Assembly (NCBI RefSeq): GCF_013414345.1
Contig: NZ_CP058670.1
Location: forward strand, 2,418,001-2,482,000
Direction of reading: 5' to 3'
Length of the DNA: 64,000 bases
DNA from: Microcella indica
Lineage (GTDB): Bacteria; Actinomycetota; Actinomycetes; Actinomycetales; Microbacteriaceae
A program made the translations under genes and the position numbers. Below, in pieces: positions 26,997 to 35,713 of this stretch (the stretch's first letter is position 1; the number at the start of each line of letters is the position of its first letter). The notes beneath the pieces were generated by a model. That model was not told the DNA's origin. It did not search any database and was given only the letters and a program-made list of their open reading frames with translations.

Positions 26997-27373
26997 TTCT
27001 CGTCGCCGGGCGACTCAGGCTCAGCAGTCTCCGGCTCGGCAGTGTCAGGCTCAGCAGTCTCCGGCTCAGCGGGCACCTCTTCGCGCTCCATCTCGATCGT
27101 GCGAGCGCGACGGCGGGAGCGCCGATCGGCGAGCACCGCGAGCACGGCACCGACCAGCACGCCGGCCGAGACGCCGTAGAGCGAGAAGTAGGCGAGCGAG
27201 GCCGCGAAGCCCACCCCGGGGTCGGCCTCGAACAGGCTCGTGACGATGAGCGTCGCCAGGAACCCGAGGAAGCCGCCGACGACGAGGAAGGCGCTGATGC
27301 GCGGCGCGCGGCGCACCGTGACGCGGTCGCGATCAGATGCGGGCTCGGATGCGGGGGTCGGCTGGTCGCTCAC
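26993..27373 (-). CDS. membrane protein with acidic Pro-Glu repeat tail
   Basis: The protein has 126 residues. A hydrophilic N-terminus (about 25 residues) precedes two hydrophobic helices (about 28-50 and 60-83), an Arg-rich loop, and an acidic tail with repeats of E-P-E/D-T-A. The DNA behind the tail carries a direct repeat with a 30-base period (27015-27037 and 27045-27067). The function is unknown; two-helix proteins of this kind are found beside purF in related bacteria as far as I recall. Start GTG 27373 has GAGAAT six bases upstream on the coding strand. Confidence 0.65.
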   Translation of the reverse strand: MSDQPTPASEPASDRDRVTVRRAPRISAFLVVGGFLGFLATLIVTSLFEADPGVGFAASLAYFSLYGVSAGVLVGAVLAVLADRRSRRRARTIEMEREEVPAEPETAEPDTAEPETAEPESPGDEN

Positions 27374-27408
27374 GCCCCCATTCTCGCGCACGGCGACTGG
27401 GCTCCGGC

Positions 27409-27801
27409 TCAGGGCAGCTCGAGCGGGAACAGCGCCGACAGGTCGGAGCGACTGCCTGACGCGCGCACGCGACCGGCCTGCGAGGCCTGCGACCACGAGA
27501 GGCCGCCGGTCGCGATGTCGAGGAAGGTCTGCGCGTCGAGCTCCACGACGTTGGGCGGCGTGCCGCGCGTGTGCCGCACGCCCTCGACGACCTGCACGGC
27601 GCCGAACGGGGGAACCCGCACCTCCACCGAGCGGCCCGGCGCCGTCTCGGCGAGCAGCTGCAGCGTGTAGCGCACGGCGAGTGCGAGCGTCTCGCGCGGG
27701 GGCGGAGCATCCGTATCGCCCCCCGCGGCCGGAGAGCTCGCCTCGGTGACCGCCCGCACGGCAGCGCGTCCCTCGGCGTCGTCGATGCGGGGCCTGGCCA
27801 T
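27409..27801 (-). CDS. sterol-carrier-like (SCP2-type) family protein
   Basis: A 130-residue protein with a compact SCP2-like pattern: RYTLQLLAETAPGRSVEVRVPPFGAVQVVEGVRHTRGTPPNVVELDAQTFLDIATGGLSW is typical of the actinobacterial sterol carrier family proteins coded near pur genes (family knowledge; the fragment here is cited only by its start RYTLQLLAE and end GGLSW as the diagnostic parts). The role is unproven; lipid or cofactor binding is assumed. ATG 27801 has TACTCT six bases upstream on the coding strand. It diverges from purD across 50 bases. Confidence 0.82.
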   Translation of the reverse strand: MARPRIDDAEGRAAVRAVTEASSPAAGGDTDAPPPRETLALAVRYTLQLLAETAPGRSVEVRVPPFGAVQVVEGVRHTRGTPPNVVELDAQTFLDIATGGLSWSQASQAGRVRASGSRSDLSALFPLELP

Positions 27802-27851
27802 GCCCCGAGAGTACGCCGAGCAGCGGCGCGCAGCGTCAGTAGGCTGGGCGG

Positions 27852-29105
27852 GTGAGAATCCTCGTCCTCGGCTCGGGCGCGCGCGAGCACGCCATCATCA
27901 CCGCACTGCTCAGCGAAGACAGCGCGACACCGCACGACATCACGGCCGCGCCCGGCAACGCCGGCATCGCCGCCGTCGTGCCGACCGTCGCGCTCGACGC
28001 CACCAAGGGCGCCGTCGTCGCCGACTACTGCGTCGACAACGACATCGAGCTGCTCATCATCGGGCCCGAGGCCCCGCTCGTCGCGGGAGTCGCCGACGCC
28101 GTGCGCCAGCGCGGCATCGCCGTATTCGGGCCCGGCGCCGCCGCCGCGCAGCTCGAAGGCTCGAAGGCGTTCGCCAAGCGCATCATGGACACCGCGGGCG
28201 TACCCACCGGTCGTGCCGTGCGCGCCGGCACCCTCGCCGAGGTGGAGGCCGCGCTCGACGAGCTCGGCGCCCCGCACGTCGTCAAGGCCGACGGGCTCGC
28301 CGCCGGCAAAGGCGTCATCGTCACCGACGACCGCGCCGCCGCTCTCGCCCACGCCGAGAACTACCTGCAGCAGGGCGGGGTGCTCGTCGAAGAGTTCCTC
28401 GCCGGCCAGGAGGTCTCCCTCTTCTTCGTGAGCGACGGCCACACGGTGCTGCCGCTGAGCCCCGCGCAGGACTACAAGCGCGCGCTCGACGGCGACGCCG
28501 GCCCCAACACGGGCGGCATGGGCGCCTACTCTCCCCTGCCGTGGGCTCCCGAGGGCTTCGTCGACGAGGTGATCCGCACGGTCGCCGAGCCCACCGTCCG
28601 CCAGCTCGACGCCGAGGGCACCCCCTTCATCGGCCTGCTCTACTGCGGCCTCATCGTCACCGAGCAGGGCATCCGCGTCATCGAATTCAATGCGCGCTTC
28701 GGGGACCCCGAGACGCAGGTCGTGCTGCCGCGCCTCGCCACCCCCCTGAGCGAGCTTCTGTACGCCGCCGCCACCGGACAATTGAGCGGGATGCCCCGGC
28801 CCGAGTTCCGCGACGACGCCTGCGTGACCGTCGTGCTCGCGAGCGAGGGCTACCCCGAGTCCCCCCAGACCGGCCGCCCCCTCACCGGGATCGACGCGGC
28901 CGAGGCCGTCGAGGGCGTGCACCTGTGCCACGCCGCCACCGCCCGCACCGACGACGGCTACGTCGCCACCGGCGGTCGCGTGCTGAGCGTCGTCGCCACC
29001 GGCGCCGACTTCGCGCAGGCCCGCGCGCGCGCCTACGAGGCGATCGGGCTGCTGGAGCTCGAAGGCGGCCAGTACCGCACCGACATCGCGGCGCGCGTGG
29101 CCTGA
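27852..29105 (+). CDS. purD: phosphoribosylamine-glycine ligase (GAR synthetase)
   Basis: The protein has 417 residues of the ATP-grasp fold. Marks are MRILVLGSGAREHAI at the start, the ATP-grasp phrases VVKADGLAAGKGVIV near 142 and GPNTGGMGAYSPLPW near 217, and the metal/ATP residues in VIEFNARFGDPE near 280. It joins glycine to phosphoribosylamine. Start GTG 27852 has TAGGCT six bases before it (leaderless layout). Its stop TGA shares one base with the purC ATG (TGATG), so the two are co-translated. Confidence 0.97.
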   Translation: MRILVLGSGAREHAIITALLSEDSATPHDITAAPGNAGIAAVVPTVALDATKGAVVADYCVDNDIELLIIGPEAPLVAGVADAVRQRGIAVFGPGAAAAQLEGSKAFAKRIMDTAGVPTGRAVRAGTLAEVEAALDELGAPHVVKADGLAAGKGVIVTDDRAAALAHAENYLQQGGVLVEEFLAGQEVSLFFVSDGHTVLPLSPAQDYKRALDGDAGPNTGGMGAYSPLPWAPEGFVDEVIRTVAEPTVRQLDAEGTPFIGLLYCGLIVTEQGIRVIEFNARFGDPETQVVLPRLATPLSELLYAAATGQLSGMPRPEFRDDACVTVVLASEGYPESPQTGRPLTGIDAAEAVEGVHLCHAATARTDDGYVATGGRVLSVVATGADFAQARARAYEAIGLLELEGGQYRTDIAARVA

Positions 29106-29974
29106 TGCCCGTGGATGCCCTCCCTCAGCTCGGCTGGCAGCACGCCTACTCGGGCAAGGTGCGCGACCTCTACGAGCACGCCGAACACCCGGCGCTCATG
29201 CTCGTCATCGCGAGTGATCGGGTCAGTGCGTTCGACCACGTGCTCGAGCCGGGCATCCCGGGCAAGGGCGCGCTGCTGACCGAGCTGAGCCGCTGGTGGT
29301 TCGACCAGCTCGACATGCCCAACCACCTCGCGGTGGGCGACCACCTGCCCGAGGTTCCCGCCGAGGTCGCCGACCGCGCGATGCTCGTGCGGCGGCTCGA
29401 CATGCACCCCGTCGAGTGCGTCGTGCGCGGCTACCTCAGTGGATCCGGCTGGGTCGAGTACCAGGCCACGCAGAGCGTGTGCGGCATCCCCCTGCCGGCA
29501 GGTCTGCGCGACGGCGACCAGCTGCCCGAGCCGATCTACACGCCCGCGTGGAAAGCGCCGATGGGTGAGCACGACGAGAACATCACCTTCGAGCGCTCGG
29601 TCGAGCTCGTGGGTGCGCCGGTCGCCGCAGCGCTGCGGGATGCGTCGCTCGCGATCTTCGCGCGCGCGAGCGCTCTCGCCGCCGAGCGCGGGGTGATCCT
29701 CGCCGACACCAAGTTCGAGTTCGGCACCGACCCTGGCACGGGCGAGCTGACCCTCGCCGACGAGGTGCTGACCTCGGACAGCTCGCGGTACTGGGATGCC
29801 GAGCTGTATGCGGCGGGCGGGCCCTCGCGGCTCGACAGTTTCGACAAGCAGATCGTGCGCAACTGGCTCGCGTCCCACTGGGATCGCACCGGCACCCCGC
29901 CCGCGCTGCCCCCCGAGATCGTGTCGCGCACGGCGGCCCGCTACCGCGAGCTCCTCGCCCGCCTCACCCCGTAG
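29105..29974 (+). CDS. purC: phosphoribosylaminoimidazole-succinocarboxamide synthase (SAICAR synthetase)
   Basis: The protein has 289 residues. Marks are AYSGKVRDLYEH near 14-25, the ASDRVSAFDHVLEPGIPGKG phrase near 37, VVRGYLSGSGW near 110 and LADTKFEFG near 200. It joins aspartate to CAIR with ATP. It starts at ATG 29105 overlapping the purD stop by one base, so the true start is fixed although the frame is open far upstream. It is followed by a long inverted repeat that may end the transcript. Confidence 0.96.
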   Translation: MPVDALPQLGWQHAYSGKVRDLYEHAEHPALMLVIASDRVSAFDHVLEPGIPGKGALLTELSRWWFDQLDMPNHLAVGDHLPEVPAEVADRAMLVRRLDMHPVECVVRGYLSGSGWVEYQATQSVCGIPLPAGLRDGDQLPEPIYTPAWKAPMGEHDENITFERSVELVGAPVAAALRDASLAIFARASALAAERGVILADTKFEFGTDPGTGELTLADEVLTSDSSRYWDAELYAAGGPSRLDSFDKQIVRNWLASHWDRTGTPPALPPEIVSRTAARYRELLARLTP

Positions 29975-29976
29975 TC

Positions 29977-30065
29977 CCGCGCCCCCTGTGCCAGATCTGG
30001 CGCGAAAGGGCGCGCGCGGGGAGAGCTGCTGCCCGTTCGTGCCAGATCTGGCACAGGGGGCGCGG
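29977..30065. repeat. 25-bp perfect inverted repeat (copy 1 of the GTGCCAGATCTGGC family)
   Basis: The arms 29977-30001 and 30041-30065 are exact inverse complements, 25 bases each, around a 39-base centre. Each arm itself contains the palindrome GCCAGATCTGGC, so several foldings are possible. The 31 bases at 29982-30012 recur exactly at 31009-31039. It lies 2 bases after the purC stop and ends 55 bases before the VOC gene. Confidence 0.9.
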
Positions 30066-30120
30066 CACCGCGGCGCGGCGCCCGAGGAATGGGGCGGGAT
30101 GCTCGCGCGTTGACGCACGC

Positions 30121-31002
30121 ATGACCGACTCCGCACGGCTCGCCGCCGACACCGCCATGGGCGCCGTCACCCTCGACGTCGCCGACCTCGATTCCATGAC
30201 GGCGTACTACCGGGATGCGGTGGGGTTGAGCGTGCTGACCTCCGACGGGCCGGTCGTCGTGCTCGGGCGCGTGGGCGACGCGAGCGCAGCATCCGTGCCC
30301 GTCGTCGTTCTTCGGCACAGCCCGACCCTGAAGCATGCGGGGCCGCGCGAGGCCGGGCTCTTCCACACGGCGATCCTGTTCGAGACGCAAGCCGCGCTCG
30401 CCGCGGCGGTGTACACGGTCGCGACGGCGCATCCGCAGCGGTTCACCGGATCGAGCGACCACCTCGTGAGCCAGGCCTTCTACTTCGACGACCCCGAAGG
30501 CAACGGCGTCGAGCTCTACTGGGATCGCGACCGCACTCAGTGGTCGTGGGTGCACGGGCAGGTCGAGATGAGCACGCTGTTCCTCGACCCGAACGCGTTT
30601 CTGCGCGAGCACCTCACCGAGGAGGCGCTCGCCGCGCACGGCACCGCGCCGAGCGTCGTCGGCCACGTGCACTTGAGCGTCGGCGACACGGCGACCGCAC
30701 GCGACTTCTACGTCGACCGGCTCGGCTTCGACCTGACGACCTCGTTCGGCGGGCAGGCGATCTTCGTGAGCGCGGGCGGCTACCACCACCACATGGCGAT
30801 GAACGTGTGGCGCAGCGCCGGTGCCGGCCGCCGGATGCCCGCGCTCGGGCTCGGCCAGGTCGACATCTCCCTGCCGAACGCGGATGAGCTCGGCGCCACC
30901 GCCGAGCGTCTGCAGCACCACGGAGTGGCCGTGCGCGACGACGGCCGCACCCTCGAGCTCGACGACCCATGGGGCACGCGCATCCGCCTCGCCTCTGCGT
31001 AA
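30121..31002 (+). CDS. VOC-superfamily protein with two glyoxalase-like domains (catechol dioxygenase-like)
   Basis: The protein has 293 residues. Two VOC domains can be seen (about 13-140 and 178-293), as in the CatE-like extradiol dioxygenase group. Possible metal ligands are H in SVVGHVHLSVGD and E in the LELDDPWGTRIRL phrase, plus HTAILFE and GVELYWDRD in the first half. It may be a ring-cleaving dioxygenase or a binding protein; the substrate is unknown. It is bracketed on both sides by copies of the same inverted repeat, with no ribosome site of note. The start at ATG 30121 is the only sensible one. Confidence 0.82.
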   Translation: MTDSARLAADTAMGAVTLDVADLDSMTAYYRDAVGLSVLTSDGPVVVLGRVGDASAASVPVVVLRHSPTLKHAGPREAGLFHTAILFETQAALAAAVYTVATAHPQRFTGSSDHLVSQAFYFDDPEGNGVELYWDRDRTQWSWVHGQVEMSTLFLDPNAFLREHLTEEALAAHGTAPSVVGHVHLSVGDTATARDFYVDRLGFDLTTSFGGQAIFVSAGGYHHHMAMNVWRSAGAGRRMPALGLGQVDISLPNADELGATAERLQHHGVAVRDDGRTLELDDPWGTRIRLASA

Positions 31003-31008
31003 CCCGCA

Positions 31009-31084
31009 CCCCCTGTGCCAGATCTGGCGCGAAAGGGCGTTCACCCTCGGGCTCGAGCGCCCATATGCGCCAGATCTGGCACAG
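31009..31084. repeat. inverted repeat (copy 2 of the GTGCCAGATCTGGC family)
   Basis: CTGTGCCAGATCTGGCGC (31013-31030) and GCGCCAGATCTGGCACAG (31067-31084) are exact inverse complements around a 36-base centre. The left 31 bases (31009-31039) are identical to 29982-30012 of copy 1, in the same orientation, while the centre differs. It lies between the VOC stop and the first SGNH gene. Confidence 0.9.
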
Positions 31085-31119
31085 AGGCGGGTGGGTGGGT
31101 GCGCCTAGACTCGCCACTC

Positions 31120-31908
31120 GTGAATGACTTCCGGCATCCGCGGCGGCTGCGGCTGAGCCGCGCGATCGCCGCCGCGCAAGCGCCCGTGCTGCTCGGGCAG
31201 GGCCGCAGGTTGCGCCGCGAGACGCCGCGGCTGCCCGACGCTCCCCTGCCCTGGGAGGGCAGGGTCGACGGCCCCGGCGGGGAGGGTGGCGGTAGCGAGC
31301 GAGTGCTGCGCCTGCTGGTCATCGGCGACTCGACCGCGGCCGGCGTGGGCGTCGACCACGCCGAGCTGGGGCTCGGCGGTCGCCTGGCGGAAGCGCTCTC
31401 CGCCCGCACCGGGCGACCCGTGCAGTGGTGGGCCGCGGGCCGCAACGGGGCGACCGCGCGCGACCTCGTGCGGCAGTACCTCGCCGCGGCCCTCGAGCGG
31501 CCCTACGACCTCGTCTTCCTCACGGTCGGGGCCAACGACGCCCTCGCCCTGCGCTCGGCCCGCGCCTTCCGCCGCGACATTCGACGCATTCTCGAGAGAA
31601 CGTTCGCCGAGCATCCCCAGTCGGCACTGCTCATGTCGTCCCTGCCGGCCTTCTTCCGGTTCCGACTGCTCCCCGAGCCGCTGCGGCGCAGCCTGTACCG
31701 GCACTCGCAAGCCCTCGAGCGCGAGGCACGCGCGCTCGTCGACGCCCACCCCCGCGCCCACATGTCGCCGCCACCCCCGCCGTACACGGACGGCTTCTTC
31801 GCGAGCGACGACTTTCACCCGAGCGCGATCGGCTACCAGGACTGGGCCACCTTCGCGGTCGACGACGCCGACAGCATCGGGTTTCTGCGACTGCTCGACG
31901 ACCACTGA
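31120..31908 (+). CDS. SGNH/GDSL-family hydrolase, first of a tandem pair
   Basis: The protein has 262 residues. Block I is LLVIGDSTAAGVG (catalytic Ser), block III is VGANDA and block V is FASDDFHPSAIGY (catalytic Asp and His). These enzymes hydrolyse esters or acetyl groups on lipids or glycans. There is no clear signal peptide; a basic N-terminus (RHPRRLRLSRAIAAAQ) precedes the domain, so it may be cytoplasmic or membrane-associated. GTG 31120 follows TAGACT by eight bases (leaderless layout). It is clearly related along its length to the next gene. Confidence 0.88.
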   Translation: MNDFRHPRRLRLSRAIAAAQAPVLLGQGRRLRRETPRLPDAPLPWEGRVDGPGGEGGGSERVLRLLVIGDSTAAGVGVDHAELGLGGRLAEALSARTGRPVQWWAAGRNGATARDLVRQYLAAALERPYDLVFLTVGANDALALRSARAFRRDIRRILERTFAEHPQSALLMSSLPAFFRFRLLPEPLRRSLYRHSQALEREARALVDAHPRAHMSPPPPPYTDGFFASDDFHPSAIGYQDWATFAVDDADSIGFLRLLDDH

Positions 31909-31947
31909 CCCGGCTCGTCGCCGTGACGCGCCCGTAGACTCGCGACC

Positions 31948-32739
31948 GTGCCCCCGACCTCCCGCCCGCAGACGTCCGGCCCGCAGTCTTCCCGACCGCT
32001 GCGCGGCCGCCGTCTGAGCCGGGCCATCGCTCTCGCGCTCGCCCCCGTGCTCGTGCCGCAGACGGTGAAGGTGCGCCGCACGGTGCCGAAGCTGCCAGAG
32101 GCGCCGCGCCCGTGGGAGGGCGGTGGCGGCACCGATCCGCTGCAGCTGCTCGTGCTGGGCGACTCGATGGCGGTCGGCGTGGGCGTCGACGATGCTTCCG
32201 AGGGTCTCGCCGGGCACCTCGCGGCGGGGCTCACGGAGCGGACCGAGCATCCAGTGCGATGGCGCGCCCGGGGGCGCAATGGGGCGACCGCGCGCGACGT
32301 CATCGACGACCACCTGGCCGAGGCTCTGAGCGAGCCTGCCGACCTCATCGTGCTGAGCATCGGCGCGAACGACGCCATGCAGGTGCGAAGCGACCGGGCG
32401 TTTCGGCGCGACGTGAAGCGCATCCTGCACGACATCTTCGCCGCGCACCCTGGTGCGATCGTGCTCATCGGGGCGCTGCCCGCCTTCCATCGCTTCGAGA
32501 TTCTGCCGGAGCCGCTGCGCAGCACGCTCTCGCTGCACGCCCGCGCGCTCGACGTGGCCGCTCGTCGCGCTCTCGAGAGATTCCCGCGAGCGCATATGTC
32601 ACCCGAGCTGCCGCCGTACAGCGAGGGGTTCTTCGCCACCGACGACTTCCACCCGAGCGCGCAGGGGTACCGGGAGTGGGCCGAGTTCGCCCTCGACGAC
32701 GCGTGGTCGCACGGCATCGCCCGCGTCCTGCCCTCATGA
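31948..32739 (+). CDS. SGNH/GDSL-family hydrolase, second of a tandem pair
   Basis: The protein has 263 residues. Block I is LLVLGDSMAVGVG, block III is IGANDA and block V is FATDDFHPSAQGY. Collinear phrases shared with the upstream gene (GRNGATARD, AFRRD-RIL, LPAF-RF, LPEPLR, RAHMSP, PPY-GFFA) show an old duplication. It starts at GTG 31948, seven bases after TAGACT, so each copy has its own predicted promoter. It overlaps the kinase gene by 4 bases (ATGA). The substrate is unknown. Confidence 0.88.
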   Translation: MPPTSRPQTSGPQSSRPLRGRRLSRAIALALAPVLVPQTVKVRRTVPKLPEAPRPWEGGGGTDPLQLLVLGDSMAVGVGVDDASEGLAGHLAAGLTERTEHPVRWRARGRNGATARDVIDDHLAEALSEPADLIVLSIGANDAMQVRSDRAFRRDVKRILHDIFAAHPGAIVLIGALPAFHRFEILPEPLRSTLSLHARALDVAARRALERFPRAHMSPELPPYSEGFFATDDFHPSAQGYREWAEFALDDAWSHGIARVLPS

Positions 32740-33416
32740 CCCGCGCGCGCGGCGGCACCGCCGACGACCGCGCGCGGCCCGAACGTCTCGCCGGTATCCC
32801 GGCTCTCGCGGCCGTCGTTGCGCGGCTACGCGACCATCACCCGCCCGCCTCAGGTCGCCTGCTCGTCGGCCTGGCCGGCACTCCCGGCGCGGGCAAGTCG
32901 ACGGTTGCCGCCACGATCGCCGCCGCGCTGCCGGGCACCGCGGTGCTGCCGATGGACGGCTTCCACCTTCCGCAGTCCCGCTTGCGAGACCTCGGCCGCC
33001 GCGACCGCATGGGCGCACCCGACACGTTCGACGTGGCCGGCTTCACGACCCTGCTGGCGACCCTGCGCGAGGTCGACAACTCAGGACGAACCGTGCTCGC
33101 CCCCGGATTCGACCGCGAGATCGAGGAGCCGGTGGCTGACGCCGTGGCCCTGCGTCCTGAGTTGTCGACCGTCATCGTGGAGGGCAACTACCTGCTGCTC
33201 GATGACGGCGGCTGGGAGGCGATCGCACCGCTGCTACATGCCACCGTCGGCATCGTCGTCGACGACGCCATTCGCCGCGAGCGGCTCATCGCGCGCCACA
33301 TCGCCTTCGGCAAGGCTCCGGATGCTGCACGCGCCTGGGCTCTCGGCCCCGATGAGCGCAACGCGGCCGCGATCGCGGCGACGCTCGAGCGAGCGGACTA
33401 CCTGCTCAGCCCCTGA
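32736..33416 (+). CDS. P-loop nucleoside/pantothenate-kinase-like protein
   Basis: The protein has 226 residues. Walker A is GLAGTPGAGKST near 45-56, followed by VLPMDGFHLPQSRL, APGFDREIEEPVADA and VIVEGNYLLL, the marks of the uridine kinase/PanK-like group that includes E. coli YggC and fructose-type kinases. The substrate is not known. It is co-translated with the second SGNH hydrolase. A 16-bp perfect inverted repeat (arms 33073-33088 and 33153-33168) lies inside the reading frame and codes VDNSGR and RPELS-T on the two sides of the conserved APGF segment. Confidence 0.85.
   Translation: MTRARGGTADDRARPERLAGIPALAAVVARLRDHHPPASGRLLVGLAGTPGAGKSTVAATIAAALPGTAVLPMDGFHLPQSRLRDLGRRDRMGAPDTFDVAGFTTLLATLREVDNSGRTVLAPGFDREIEEPVADAVALRPELSTVIVEGNYLLLDDGGWEAIAPLLHATVGIVVDDAIRRERLIARHIAFGKAPDAARAWALGPDERNAAAIAATLERADYLLSP
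33073..33168. repeat. 16-bp inverted repeat inside a kinase gene
   Basis: TCGACAACTCAGGACG (33073-33088) and CGTCCTGAGTTGTCGA (33153-33168) are exact inverse complements 64 bases apart. The word ACAACTCAGGA is shared with the intergenic inverted repeat at 61923-62032. The reading frame passes through both arms without interruption. Confidence 0.8.
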
Positions 33417-33437
33417 CGGACCACAGCGCCGCCCGCC

Positions 33438-34613
33438 CTACGAGTCGGCTGTGCCGATGCCGTCGCCGGCGGCGAGCGCCGACGCCGCGTCGTCCTCGTC
33501 GGCGTGCTCCGTGCCGTCGGCGAGCGCTCGTCGCGACTCGGCGCGCTCGATGCTCTGGTTGCGGGAGGTGACGCGGCTGCGGGGCAGGATCTCGGGTCGC
33601 TGGTCGTGCACCCACTGCACGAGCTTCTCGCGCACGAGGCAGCGCAGATCCCACAGGGTGCCGGCGTCGGCTGCGCTCACGAGGGCACGAATCTGCACGA
33701 AGCCGCCGGTCGCGTCGGTGACGATGACGCCTGAGGAACGGCCGTCCCACATGTCGGTCTCCGCGAGGATGCGGTCGAGCTCCTGGCGCACCGCGGCGGG
33801 GCTCACCGTCCAGTCGACGTCGAGGTAGACGGTGCCGAGCAGCTCTGAGCTCTCGCGCGTCCAGTTCTGGAAGGGCGTCGTCGTGAAGTACGTGGAGGGC
33901 AGCACGAGTCGGCGCTGGTCCCACGTGTTGACGACGACGTAGGTGAGGGTGATCTCCTCGACACGGCCGTACTCCCCGTCGGCGATGACGACGTCGTCGA
34001 TGCGCAGCGCGTCGCTGAAGGCGAGCTGCATGCCGGCGAAGAGGTTGGCGAGGCTCGACTGCGCGGCGAGGCCGGCGACGACGCTCACGAGCCCGGCGGA
34101 GGCGAGCAGGCTCGCACCGGCGGCCTGCGCACCCGGGAAGGTGAGGAGGATGGCGGCGACGGCGAGGATGACGATGAGGGCGGCGGCGAGGCGCCGCAGG
34201 ATGGTGATCTGCGTCTGCATGCGACGGGCTACCCGGTTGTCGGGGCCGGTGACTCCGGTGGCTTCGTAGCGCAGGAGGATGCGGTCGAAGAAGAGTCGCA
34301 CGACGGCGGAGATGAACCAGGCGCCGGCGGCGATCGTCAGGATGACGAAGACCCGCGTGTAGACATCGAGCCAGTAGTCGGCGGGCAGCGCGATGGCGAG
34401 CGCGATCCACACGGCGAGGGTGAGGAGCAGGATGCGGAACCGCCGCCGCGACGGCCCGAACGTCGCGTAGACCCCGGCCCACCGTCGGGCGATGAGCCGC
34501 ACGATGAGGGAGATGAGGCCGACGACGAGGATGACGGCGACGAGCGCGACGAGCAGCGCGATTCCCACGTCGGCGAGCACCGGCCAGTCGATGTCGAGGT
34601 TCCAGTCGGGCAT
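33438..34613 (-). CDS. MscS-family mechanosensitive channel
   Basis: The protein has 391 residues. Three to five TM helices lie in about 15-185, with the pore helix TM3 ([38 protein letters not shown], given by its ends SAGLVSV and RIDDVV) and the beta domain [14 protein letters not shown] cytosolic alpha/beta part and a variable acidic tail follow. It should open under membrane tension to release solutes in osmotic downshock. AAGGAG sits 7 bases before ATG 34613, deciding the start over 34718. It diverges from purS. Confidence 0.92.
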   Translation of the reverse strand: MPDWNLDIDWPVLADVGIALLVALVAVILVVGLISLIVRLIARRWAGVYATFGPSRRRFRILLLTLAVWIALAIALPADYWLDVYTRVFVILTIAAGAWFISAVVRLFFDRILLRYEATGVTGPDNRVARRMQTQITILRRLAAALIVILAVAAILLTFPGAQAAGASLLASAGLVSVVAGLAAQSSLANLFAGMQLAFSDALRIDDVVIADGEYGRVEEITLTYVVVNTWDQRRLVLPSTYFTTTPFQNWTRESSELLGTVYLDVDWTVSPAAVRQELDRILAETDMWDGRSSGVIVTDATGGFVQIRALVSAADAGTLWDLRCLVREKLVQWVHDQRPEILPRSRVTSRNQSIERAESRRALADGTEHADEDDAASALAAGDGIGTADS

Positions 34614-34732
34614 GGCGACTCCTTCTTCTCTAGCGCGAGCGGCTCGGGGCGGGCGGGGTGGTCGTGCCTTCCAGGGTAACCACGCCGGTAGACTCGCTCT
34701 CAACCCCACCCGCCTCATGCAGGGAGCCTTCT

Positions 34733-35002
34733 GTGCCCACGATCGTCGTCGAGGTCATGCCCAAGCCCGAGCTTCTCGACCCGGCTGGCAAGGCCGTCGC
34801 GGGTGCCCTGCACCGTCTCGGCCACGACCACGTGACGGATGTGCGCATCGGCAAGCGCTTCGAGCTCACGGTCGACACGGTCGACGACGAGCTGCTGAAG
34901 GGCATCGAGAAGGTCGCCGCCGACATGCTGTCGAACTCGGTCATCGAGACCGTGCTGTCGGTGGAGATCCTCGACGAGAGCCCTGCAGGAGAGACGCACT
35001 GA
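34733..35002 (+). CDS. purS: phosphoribosylformylglycinamidine synthase subunit PurS
   Basis: An 89-residue protein, the size and sequence of PurS ([55 protein letters not shown]). PurS docks PurL to PurQ in the FGAM synthase complex. GTG 34733 with GGGAG upstream is chosen; TAGACT at 34689-34694 may be the -10 box, giving a short leader. The TGA overlaps the purQ ATG by one base. Confidence 0.95.
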   Translation: MPTIVVEVMPKPELLDPAGKAVAGALHRLGHDHVTDVRIGKRFELTVDTVDDELLKGIEKVAADMLSNSVIETVLSVEILDESPAGETH

Positions 35003-35697
35003 TGCGCGTCGGGGTCATCACCTTCCCCGGCTCCCTCGACGACCGCGATGCGATGCGCGCGATCCGCCTGGCGGGCGCCGAGCCTGTCGCGCTGTGGCAC
35101 GGCACGCACGACCTCATGGGTGTGGACGCGATCGTGCTGCCGGGCGGCTTCAGCTACGGCGACTACTTGCGGTGCGGCGCGATCGCGGCGAACTCTCCGA
35201 TCATGGCGGAGGTGATCGATGCGGCGAACAGCGGGATGCCCGTGCTCGGCATCTGCAACGGCTTCCAGATCCTCGTGGAGACCCACCTGCTGCCGGGCGG
35301 GCTCGTGCGCAACGATCATGGCGACTTCATCCGCCGCGACCAGCGGCTGCGCGTCGAGAGCACCGACTCGGCGTGGACGAGCGGTTTCGAGCAGGGCGAG
35401 GAGATCACGATCCCGCTCAAGAACGGCGAGGGCGGCTTCATCGCCGACGAGGAGACGCTCGACCGCCTCGAGGGCGAGGGCCTCGTCGCCTTCCGCTACC
35501 TCGACGTGAACCCGAACGGCTCGCTGCGCGACATCGCGGGCCTGCGCAACGAGCGCGGCAACGTCGTCGGCCTCATGCCGCACCCCGAGCACGCGGTCGA
35601 GCCGGGCTTCGGCCCCGACACTCCCGCCGCGATGCGCTCGGGCATCGACGGGCTGACCTTCTTCACGAGCGTCCTGCACCAGAGCGTGCTGAGCTAG
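35002..35697 (+). CDS. purQ: phosphoribosylformylglycinamidine synthase, glutaminase subunit PurQ
   Basis: The protein has 231 residues, a class I glutamine amidotransferase. The nucleophile elbow is [10 protein letters not shown] (Cys near 87), with the catalytic pair PHPEHA near 196-200. It supplies ammonia from glutamine to PurL. It is translationally coupled to purS (TGATG). Its usual partner purL lies 12.6 kb further on instead of directly after it. Confidence 0.96.
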   Translation: MRVGVITFPGSLDDRDAMRAIRLAGAEPVALWHGTHDLMGVDAIVLPGGFSYGDYLRCGAIAANSPIMAEVIDAANSGMPVLGICNGFQILVETHLLPGGLVRNDHGDFIRRDQRLRVESTDSAWTSGFEQGEEITIPLKNGEGGFIADEETLDRLEGEGLVAFRYLDVNPNGSLRDIAGLRNERGNVVGLMPHPEHAVEPGFGPDTPAAMRSGIDGLTFFTSVLHQSVLS

Positions 35698-35713
35698 CTG
35701 CAGCGCGCCGCGC

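Noticed and set aside
27015-27067. Short tandem repeats with a 30-base period as a possible CRISPR or regulatory array
   Set aside because: They lie in frame in the acidic Pro-Glu tail of a membrane protein and code for repeated residues; only two units are present.
33073-33168. Inverted repeat in the kinase gene as a sign of a pseudogene
   Set aside because: The reading frame is unbroken and all kinase motifs are present on both sides, so the gene is taken as intact.
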